Shown here in pieces: positions 50,314 through 62,300 of a stretch of DNA of 64,000 bases. The DNA is taken from the NCBI GenBank assembly GCA_041191405.1, contig JBEEOW010000012.1, forward strand, positions 1 to 64,000, given 5' to 3'. Position 1 is the stretch's first letter; each line of letters starts with the position of its first letter. Origin of the DNA: JBEEOW01 sp041191405 (GTDB lineage: Bacteria > Bacteroidota > Bacteroidia > Cytophagales > UBA9547). A program made the position numbers and the translations under genes. The notes below the pieces were generated by a model. That model was given only the letters and a program-made list of their open reading frames with translations, made no database searches and was not told where the DNA came from.

Positions 50314-53300
50314 CTATCTTTGTAATAAAATTGTTCCTTTACTTTGTGTTTCACCTTTCACAGTGATAATATAGAAATAAGTTCCTTCTGGCAAATTATC
50401 ACCATCCCAACTTATATTTGTATTGTTATATCCTTTGGCTTTGTACACTACATTTCCCCAACGGTTGAATATATACACTTCATTATCAGGAAACTGCTCA
50501 ATATCAGCAATATTAAATAAGTCATTTATTCCATCATTATTTGGAGAGAATGCATTATGAGCTTTTATGTTAAAATTAAAGGCTACACAATTGGCATTTG
50601 ACCATGACGAATCTACTCCACTTGCTGCAGATTCAATAGCTAATACTTTGTAACACAATAACTGATTTACATTTTCAACCTTGATATTTACTGTTGAATC
50701 ATTTGCTGTTAAAATAGTATCTAATTTATACGTTTGGTCAGCATCTGTTTTTACCCAAACTTGGTAACTAGCTACTTTACTCCAACCTTTATATGGTGTA
50801 AATTTAAGATTAACCCCATAATTATTTGCACTTGTTACAGTATTGACAGCCAATAAAATTGTGTTGTGAATTGCAGTTTGAACTGTATCTCCACAAGTAT
50901 TTATAACACTTCCTTTCAAATAATATTCATAGCTATTGGCAGAAGTTTCAAGGTTCGCATCTGTATATTGACCAATATTGGATGCAAGTGATTTAACCAA
51001 TGTCCAAGCTGTTGTACCTTTTTTCCTTCTATAAATACTCAATTGGTCATTTGCCAACATACCGTTGGTTTTCCATTTAATATTTACACTGGTTTCATTT
51101 CCAAGGGAATCGGTTACAACATTTAACACATAACCTTTATCATCAAAAGTAATTGGGAATTTAACAGTATCAGTTTCACAACCTAAAGCTGTTTTCTCAA
51201 CTGCATATAAATTTTTAGTTGGTGTTTTATTTTCTGTCCAGTTTACTAAAACTGTATCCACTTTACCAATTGTGTCAGCAATTACCGACCCGCCTGTAGC
51301 ATACCATTTCACTTTTGAGCCAGTAATTACACCTGTAAATATGTATTTGTTATCATTTAAATTAGATAAACATATTTTACTAGGACCAATACCTGCAACT
51401 GTATGAATTGGTGCAATTTTTACCAATCCAGAACCAGCCACTGTTCCTATACAATTTTGATCTTGCACAGATTTTAATGTATAAGTTGTTTCAGTTCCCG
51501 GCAACACTGGCAACGAATATGGATTAGTGATTATTCCAGAAACTGTAGTATTTGTAGTTCCATTTGAATACACAATTCTCCAAGGATATTGACCCGTTAA
51601 ATCAACAGTTAATTTAGCAGGAACACCAGTTTTACAAACCGCAGTTGTATCGCCTATAATTGCAGTTGGTGAATCAAATATTATCAATGGTGCACTTCCT
51701 GTACTATTTCCTTCGCAAGTTGTATTTGAAACTGATTTAATTGTATATGTAGTAGTTGTGTCAGGTTTTACATTTACCAAATAAGGAGATGTAGTTAAAC
51801 CAACCAATGAATCCTCTTTACCAAGAATTGATTGATAAATAATTTTCCAAGGCGATGCGCCTGTAAATTCAAATTTCAAATCAAGACCTACACCTGCACA
51901 ACCAGCACCTGAACCTGATAACTTAGCAGTTGTTGCACAAATACATTTCGCATCTGTTGATGGCAATACATTTACAACAGTACTACTATTTATAGTACCT
52001 GAACATAATGAATCTCCTACAGAAATTAATCTATAAGTAGTTGTATTAGTTGGAGATACTGTGAAACTATATGGATTTGTGGTAATATTTGCAATTGTTT
52101 TATTTACAAATCCATCAGAGTAAGTGGCTGTCCAAGGTTTATTACCAGTAAATATAAAGTTCAAGTTTGTTGATTTACCCAAACAAATATCAGTTCCACC
52201 TGTAATTACACCAGTAGCTTTTGGAGTTACAGTAACTATAGCCGCACCCATTACAGCACCAGTACATTGGGCATCTTTAAAGTTGGTTAAACTGAATACT
52301 TGCGTTGATGTTGGCGACGCAGTTATCACATAAGGATTCGTTGGAATATTATCAATTTTATACACTTGTTTACCATCTGAGTACTCTAATGAATAAGGTG
52401 CAGTACCAATCATGTTTACATTGATAGTAGCTTTCCCTCCTTCACAAACCGATGTAGTTCCTGAAATTACAGCCAATGGCGATGGATTTACATTTACAAT
52501 GGCCGAACCATTTCCTATTCCATTACATTTTGTATTATCAGAAACAGTTGTAATTCTGTAAGTTTTACTAGATAATGGTGTTACAGGTAATTGATAACTT
52601 GATGTAGTGATATTTGTAATTTGGATTGGAGTAGTTCCATCAGAGTAAGTTAAACTCCAAGGCGAAGTACCTTTTAAATCAACCAATAAATTAGCACTTG
52701 TTCCAAAACAAACAGTTTCTCCACCTGAAATTGTCGCTTTTGCAGTACATAAACATACTGTACTATTTGGGTCTAGAATTTTGTAATTTGCAGAACCACT
52801 CACTGAACCTGAACAAGAGGCATCACTTACTGAAACAAGTGTGTAAGTTACAGTAGATGTTGGGGTTATACTTGCTTGGTACGGACTAGTAGTTATTCCA
52901 GAAACTGTTACAGGAGTTGTTCCATCAGTGTAAGTGATTGTCCAAGGAGCTTTACCAGTTAACACCACATTAAAGTTAGTTGCAGTTCCTCCACAAATAG
53001 TATCAGTACCAGAAATTGTTGCAGTTGCAGGTAGATTTACAATTACAGTATCATTTCCAGAAACTGTTCCACTACAAATTTTATCAGAAACAGATTCAAT
53101 TGAATATATTTTTGTTGAAGTTGGAGAAACATTTATTGTATAGCTTGATGTTGTAATTCCTGTAATTGATTTGCTAGAAGTTCCATCAGTATAAGAAATA
53201 TCCCATGGAGAAGTTCCTGTTAATAAGAGTTTTACATCAGCCACATCTCCCGAACAAATATTTGAACTACCATTTAATTTAGCTGTAGGAACATTATTAA

Positions 53301-56300
53301 TCAATACCACCGCTGTTCCTGTTGCATTACCTGTACATGTAGTATTTTTAACTGAACTAATTGAATAAGTTGATGTTGCAGTTGGCGCTACATTTAATGT
53401 ATATGGCGATGCAGCTACTCCAGTTATAGTAACAGGTGTTGTTCCATCGGTGTATGTAAAGTCCCAAGGTGCAGTTCCTGTAAATGCTAGATTTAATTGA
53501 CTCGCTGAAGTTCCATTACAAACACTACCTCCACCTGTTAAGTCAACAGTTGTGCTACAAGTACAAGTTGGGTCAAGAGCAGGTTTTACAGTAACAACTG
53601 CTGAATCTTTTCCAATACCTGTACATAATTTATCACTTACTGAGGTGATTTTATATTTAGTAGTTAATGTTGGAGTTACAGCCAAACTATAAGGATTCGT
53701 ACTTATTCCTGTGATTGTTACAGGGGTAGTTCCATCGGTATAAGTGAAATCCCACGGTGCTGTTCCTGAGAATACTACATTTATATTTGATTGTTTTCCT
53801 GCACAAATTGTTTGCGAACCAGAAACCGTTGCATTAACAGTTGGATTTATAACTACATCTGTTGTTCCTGACGAAGTTCCTTTACAGTTTGCATCAGTAA
53901 TTGATGTAACCTTATATGTGGTTGAACTTATTGGTATTCCAGTAAACAAATATGGATTTGCTGTAATTCCAGAGATTGAAGTACTTTGCGTTCCATCGTT
54001 ATAAGTCAAACTCCAAGGCGATGCACCAGTTAAATTTATACTTAATTGTGCAGTATCACCAGTACATAAAGTTTGTACACCTGTCATAGTTGAAGTTGGT
54101 GCAGCATTTACTTGTATAATTACCGAACCTGTTCCTAAACCTGTACACGAAGCATCTTTTACAGTTTTGAATGAATAAGTTGTTGTACCCATTGGTGCAA
54201 CTGATAATTTATATGGACTAGTAGCAATTCCAGCAATTGAAACATCACTAGCACCATTATTATAAGTTACAGTGTATGGAGCAGTTCCATTTAAATTAAA
54301 TACCAATGTATCTATTCCGCCAGCACAAACACTTCCTCCACCTGTTAAAGTACCTGATGCCGATACACAAGTACATAGTGGGTCATTGGCAGCCAATGCA
54401 GTTATGGTTGCAGTTCCTGAAGTTGTTGCATCACAATTTGCATCATTTGCAGCTGTTAAAGTTAAGGTTTGAGTTGCAGCCGCTGTAACAGATAATGTGT
54501 ATGGCGAACTTGCAATTCCTTTTATTTGAGTACTTGAAATTCCATTTGAATAAGTTACATCCCATGGAGAAGTTCCTGTAAGAGCCAATGGCAAGGTGGT
54601 TGTACCGCCAGCACAAACACTTCCACTTCCACTTATTGCTACTGTTGGTTGAGTACCAACAATTACAGATGCATTTCCACTTACAGTTCCACTACAAGTA
54701 GCATCTTCAACAGCAATTAAACTATAAGTTGTTGTATTGCTTGGAGATACAGGAATTAAATATGGAGAAACAGCAATACCTGAAATTGTATCGTTTGTTG
54801 TTCCATTTGAATAAACAATTTTCCATGGTTGTGTTCCTGTTAAATCAACTGTAATTTTACCTGTACCTGATTTACAAATATTTGCACTTCCAGATAATGT
54901 TGCAGTTGGTGTATTATTCACTAACAATACTGCAGTACCAGTGGCACTTCCTGTACAAGATGCATTTGAAACAGTTGAAACAGAATAAGTAGTGGTTGTA
55001 CTTGGATTTACATTTAATAAATAAGGACTTGTTGTAATTCCAGATATAGTTTGAGGAACTACACCTGCAAGATATGTTAAATCCCAAGGTTGAGCACCTG
55101 TGAAATTAAATGTTAATTGCGAAGCTCCATTTCCAGCACAAACATTTCCTCCACCTGTTAAAGCAACAGTTGTACTACAAGTACAGGTTGGATCTAAGGC
55201 AGGTTTTACTGTTACCTTCGCTGAATCTACTCCAACACCAGTACAAACATTATCTTTTACTGATGTTATTTTATAGGTAGATGTCGAAGTTGGACTCACA
55301 ACAAAACTGTAAGGATTAGTTGTAATTCCTGAAATAGTAACTGGTGTTGTACCATCAGTATAAGTTATATCCCAAGGAGATGTACCTGTAAATACTACAT
55401 TAATATTTGACTGTTTGCCTGCACAAATTGTTTGCGAACCAGACAATGTAGCCTTCACTGTTGGATTTATAACAATATCAGATTTTCCACTTGTTGTTCC
55501 TACACAATTATTATCGCTAATAGATGTAATTGTATAAGATACAGATGCATTAGGTGATGCAACAAATTGATATGGATTTGATGTAACATTGGTCAATGAA
55601 GTTGAAATTGTGCCATCTGTATAAGTTAAACTCCAAGGAGATGCTCCTGTAAAGTTGATATCAACATTTGCATTTGCGCCTGCACAAATGGTTTGTGTTC
55701 CTGCCATACTTGCAGTTGGTGCTGAATTAACTTGTATTGCAGCACTTCCCGAACCAATGCCTGTACAAGTTGCATCTTGTACTGTTTTGAATGTATAAGT
55801 TGTTGTTGCTACTGGCGATACACTCAAAGTATATGGACTTACATTGATGCCCGAAATTACAACATCTGCTGTTCCATTATTGTAGGTAATAGTGTATGGT
55901 TTTGTTCCTGTTAAGGTAAATACCAAATTACTTGTACTTCCCGAACAAATACTTCCGCCTCCTATCATTGTGCCACTTGCTGCTACACATGAACATAATG
56001 GGTCATTTGCTGCTAACACATTGATTGCTGCTGTTCCTGAGGTTGTTGCTGTACAGTTTGCATCATTTGCTGCTGTTAAGCTATAAGTTTCAGTTGCGCC
56101 TGCTGTTACATTTACTGTGTATGGCGATGTTAAAATATTGGTTACTTGGGTACTTGTTGTTCCGTTGGTATAAGTTACAGACCAAGGTGCTGTACCTGTT
56201 AAAGTTATTGGGAAACTGCTCGCTCCTGCTGGACAAACCGTTCCACCTCCACTGATACTTGCTGTTGCTTGTGTTCTTACATTTACCGTTGCTGTTCCAC

Positions 56301-59300
56301 TCACTGTTCCTGCACAACTCGCATCTGTTACTGATACTAAATTATAAGTTGTACTTGTACTTGGTGTTACATCTATTCCGTAAGGTGATACATTGATTCC
56401 TGAAATTGTAGTATTCGTTGTACCGTCAGTGTAAACCAATGTATATGGTTTTGCTCCTGTAAATGCTACATTGATTGTTGCTTGGGTACTCGCACAAACT
56501 GTTGATGTTCCTGATAAGGTTGCTGTTGGTAATGTATTTCTTGTAACTACTGCACTTCCACTCCATGAACCTGCACAAGTATTATCTGTCAATGCAGTTA
56601 ATGTATAAGTACTTGTTGTTGCTGGTGCTACTGAGAATACGTATGGACTTGTTGTGATTCCTGAAATTGTTACTGGTGTAGTACCATCTGTATAGGTCAA
56701 ACTCCATGGTTGAGTACCTTGTAATGTTGCTGTTAAGTTCGCATTACCTGCTCCGCAAATTGCAGTACCTCCTGTCAATACTGCATCTGCTGTACAAATA
56801 CAGGTTGGGTCGTTTGCTGGTTTTACGGTTACTATGGTATTACCACTTGCTGTTCCTGTACATGAACCATCTGCAATAGTGGTTAATGTATAAGTAGTTG
56901 TAATTGTTGGAGATACATTAAACGAATACGGACTTGTATTAATACCCGATAATGTTGTTGGTGTAGTTCCATCAGTATAAGTGATATCGTAAGGTGGAGT
57001 GCCAGTGATTAATAAATTCAAGTTGGTTGATACACCCGAACATATTGTTGTTCCACCTGTGATACTTACTGTTGGTGCTGTGTTTACAGCAACAGTTGCC
57101 GAACCTGAAACTGTTCCAGAACATTGTGCATTACTTACACTTGTTAAAGTATATAATGTACTTGTTGCTGGTGTTACAGATAAAGTATATGGTGACGATG
57201 CTACGCCTGTGATTGTTTTAGTTGTTGTGCCATCCGAGTATGCAAATGTCCATGGTGATGCGCCTGTGAAGGTTACAGTCATTGTGCCTGTTCCACCTGC
57301 GCAAATGTTGTCGGAGCCTGATAGGTCTGCTGTTGGAATTGTATTTACTTGAACCACCGCACTTCCCGAACCAATACCTGTACAAGTTGCGTCTTGTACT
57401 GTTTTGAATGTATAAGTTGTGGTTGAAACTGGCGATACACTCAAAGTATATGGACTTGCATTGATGCCTGAAATCACAACATCAGCTGTTCCATTATTGT
57501 AGGTAATGGTGTATGGTTTTGTTCCTGTTAAGGTAAATACTAAATTACTTGTACTTCCCGAACAAATACTTCCGCCACCTGTCATTGTGCCACTTGCTGC
57601 TACACATGAACATAATGGGTCATTTGCTGCTAACACATTGATTGCTGCTGTTCCTGAGGTTGTTGCTGTACAGTTTGCATCATTTGCTGCTGTTAAGCTA
57701 TAAGTTTCAGTTGCGCCTGCTGTTACATTTACTGTGTATGGCGATGTTAAAATATTGGTTACTTGGGTACTTGTTGTTCCGTTGGTATAAGTTACAGACC
57801 AAGGTGCTGTACCTGTTAAAGTTATTGGGAAACTGCTCGCTCCTGCTGGACAAACCGTTCCACCTCCACTGATACTTGCTGTTGCTTGTGTTCTTACATT
57901 TACCGTTGCTGTTCCACTCACTGTTCCTGCACAACTCGCATCTGTTACTGATACTAAATTATAAGTTGTACTTGTACTTGGTGTTACATCTATTCCGTAA
58001 GGTGATACATTGATTCCTGAAATTGTAGTATTCGTTGTACCGTCAGTGTAAACCAATGTATATGGTTTTGCTCCTGTAAATGCTACATTGATTGTTGCTT
58101 GGGTACTCGCACAAACTGTTGATGTTCCTGATAAGGTTGCTGTTGGTAATGTATTTCTTGTAACTACTGCACTTCCACTCCATGAACCTGCACAAGTATT
58201 ATCTGTCAATGCAGTTAATGTATAAGTACTTGTTGTTGCTGGTGCTACTGAGAATACGTATGGACTTGTTGTGATTCCTGAAATTGTTACTGGTGTAGTA
58301 CCATCTGTATAGGTCAAACTCCATGGTTGAGTACCTTGTAATGTTGCTGTTAAGTTCGCATTACCTGCTCCGCAAATTGCAGTACCTCCTGTCAATACTG
58401 CATCTGCTGTACAAATACAGGTTGGGTCGTTTGCTGGTTTTACGGTTACTATGGTATTACCACTTGCTGTTCCTGTACATGAACCATCTGCAATAGTGGT
58501 TAATGTATAAGTAGTTGTAATTGTTGGAGATACATTAAACGAATACGGACTTGTATTAATACCCGATAATGTTGTTGGTGTAGTTCCATCAGTATAAGTG
58601 ATATCGTAAGGTGGAGTGCCAGTGATTAATAAATTCAAGTTGGTTGATACACCCGAACATATTGTTGTTCCACCTGTGATACTTACTGTTGGTGCTGTGT
58701 TTACAGCAACAGTTGCCGAACCTGAAACTGTTCCAGAACATTGTGCATTACTTACACTTGTTAAAGTATATAATGTACTTGTTGCTGGTGTTACAGATAA
58801 AGTATATGGTGACGATGCTACGCCTGTGATTGTTTTAGTTGTTGTGCCATCCGAGTATGCAAATGTCCATGGTGATGCGCCTGTGAAGGTTACAGTCATT
58901 GTGCCTGTTCCACCTGCGCAAATGTTGTCGGAGCCTGAAATTGTTGCAGTTGGTGCAGGATTAACATTTACTAAAGCATTTCCAGAACTACTTCCTGTAC
59001 AAGCTTGATCTGAAATAGTAGTTACAGAATAAGTTGCAGTTGCACTCGGACTTACGCTTAATGAATAAGGAGTAGTATTGATTCCTGTTAAATTTACAGG
59101 AGTTGTTCCATCTGTATAAGTTAAATCCCAAGGTTTTGTACCTGTTAACGCAATACTAATTGATGCATTATTACCCGTACAAATCGTTGAACCTCCTGTT
59201 ACAGTTGCTGTTGCTAAACAACTACAAGTTGGATGCGAGCTTGGTAAAACTGTTACTACTGCTGTACCTGAAACAGAACCACTTCCACATGAACCGGCAT

Positions 59301-62300
59301 CAGAAACAGAAACTAAAGTATAAGTTCTTGTTGAACTTGGACTCACACTTAATGAATATGCATTTGTATTTATGCCTGAAATAGTCGTTGAGGCCGATCC
59401 ATCATTATAAACTATGGTATAAGGAGCAGTTCCTGTTAAAGCAAAACTTAAGTTTGTTGATTTTGTATCACAAATTGAAGCTGTTCCAGTAATTGTTGCT
59501 GTAGGGCCAGATTGAATTGTTACAACAGCCGAACCACTTACTGTTCCAGAACAAGTATTATCTGATAAAGAAACTAATGAATAAGTTGTAGTTACAGTTG
59601 GCGAGACAGACACAACATAAGGACTTGCAACAATTCCAGAAATAGAAACAGGAGTTGTTCCATCTGTATAAGTTAACGACCAAGGTTGAGTACCCGTGAA
59701 GGCAAAAGAAAGATTTGTTGCTACACCTGAACAAACACCTGCATTTCCTGAAATCACACCTGTAGGAACTGTATTTTTCAAAATTACAGCACTTCCAGAA
59801 CCTGAACCAGTACATGAATTATCAGCAATGCTACTAATTGTGTATGTTGCATTTGCCGAAGGCGAAACTGAAACTGTATATGGTGTTGTTGTAATTCCTG
59901 ATATTGTTACAGGAGTTGTTCCATCTGTATAAGTTAAATTGAATGGTTGTTGACCAACTAAGGCAAAATCTAAGTTTGTACTTCCTGCAGCACAAATACT
60001 ACCTCCACCAGTTAAAGTTGCAGAAGCGTTACATAAAACACAAGTTGGGTCATTGGCTAATTTTAACGTTACCGTTGTTGTTCCACTTGCAATACCTGAA
60101 CAAGATGCATCACTAACAGCTGTTACACTATAAGTGGTAGTACTTGCAGGAGTTACACTTAAACTATATGGATTTGTAGTTATTCCTGTAATTGTATTTG
60201 AAACTGTTCCATCAGAATAAGTAACATCCCAAGGAGATGTTCCTGTTAAAATGAAATTTATATTTGTACTCACACTTGGGCAAATAGATGTCCCTCCCGA
60301 AATAGTAGCCGTTGGAGCCGCATTGATAGAAACAGTTGCAGCACTTGATGTTGTACCTGTGCAATTTGCATCAGCTATTGATGTTAGCGTATAAACAGTT
60401 GTTGCAGCTGGATTTACAGTTAATGTGTAAGGTGATAAAGAAACTCCAGTGATTGAATTAGTAGTTGTTCCATCGCTGTAAGAGAAATTCCAAGGTTGAG
60501 TACCTGTAAATGCAACATTTAGCGAAGCTGATGAACCATTACAAATTGATTGGTTTGGAGAAATAGTTGCAGTTGGATTAGTATTTACCTGAATTACAGC
60601 ATTTCCCGAAGTTGTACCAAAACAAATTGCATCATTCACAGAAGTAACTGTATATGTTGTATTTACAATAGGATTTACCGAAACAGTATATGGAGAACTT
60701 GGTATTCCTGTTAATGTTGTTGGAGTTACACCATCCGAATAAGTAATATTCCATGGAGCTGTACCTGTTAATGCAACGCTAAAACTTGTACCAACACCAC
60801 CTGAACATATTGATTTTGAACCAGAAACAGTTGCAGTTACTGCACAATTACATAATGGGTCAGATGGCAATAATTTAGTAATTACAGCCGAACCAGAAAC
60901 AGTTCCAGAACAATTCAAATCATTTACACTAACTAATGAATAAGTTGTAGTTGTTGCTGGACTTACAGTAATTGAATATGGAGATGAAGTAATTCCGCTT
61001 ACAGTTGTATTCGTTGAACCATTTGAGTAAACTATAGTCCAAGGTTGAGAACCCGTTAATGTATAAGTTAAACTGGCTGTTTGACCGGCACAAATACTTG
61101 CTGTTCCTGAAATACTTGCTGTTGGCAAAGTTCTTACATTTATAATTGCTGACCCTGCTCCAGTATTTGAACAATAAATATCACTAACTGTATTTACAGA
61201 ATATGTTTTTGTTGTACTTGGATTAACTAAAAACGAATAAGGACTCGTTGTTAAACCACTCACATTTACAGGAGTAACTCCATCAGTATATTGTAAAGCC
61301 CAAGGTTGAGAACCAGTTAAAACAACATTCACTGTACTTGAAGTACCATTACATAAAGTATTACTTCCTGAAATATTTGCAGTTGGTAAAGCATTCACAA
61401 CTACAGGTGCAGTACCTGTTTTTGAGCCAGTACAAACTGAGTCGCTGATTGTTGTAATACTATACGTTTTGTTACTTGTTGGAGAAACATTTACTGAATA
61501 TGATGATGTTGTAATTCCAGAAATTGTTGTTGGTGTTGTTCCATCAGTATAAGTGATAGACCAAGGTTTAACACCATTTAATGTAAATTGCAAAGGCGTA
61601 TTTCCACCGATACAAATATTCCCACCACCTGTTAAAGTTGCATCTGCAGTACATGTACAAGTTGGACTTCCTGCAGCATTCACGGTAATTAAGGCACTAC
61701 CAACTGCATTTCCTGAACATTGTGCATCATTTACACTTACCAATGAATAAGTTGTTGTTACAGTTGGAGCAACACCTAATAAATATGGTGATGATGTTAT
61801 TCCCGAAATAGATGTATTGTTTGATCCATCAGAATAAACGATAGTCCAAGGTTGAGAACCAGTTAAAACAAAGTTTAAGTTGGTAATATTTCCTGCACAA
61901 ATAGTTGTTGCACCAGATACAGTTGCTGAAGGCAAAGGATTTACATTAATTGCAGTAGTTCCAGTTCCAGAACCTGTACAAGTATTATCAGTTACCGAAG
62001 TCACACTGTAAGTTCTTGTTGATGATGGACTAACAGTTAAATTATAAGGAGTGGTTGTAATGCCTGAAATAGTTACAGGAGCTACACCATCAGTATAAGT
62101 TAAGCTAAATGGTTGAGTTCCTGTTAATGCAAAAGTAATCCCCGCAGAACCACCGGCACAAATATTACCACCTCCTGAAATTACGGCTTGTGTTGAACAA
62201 GTACTACAAGTTGGATCATTTGGCGCTTTCACTGTAACCGTTGCCGAACCAACACCATTTCCTGTACAATTTGCATCAGAAACAGCTGTAATACTATACG

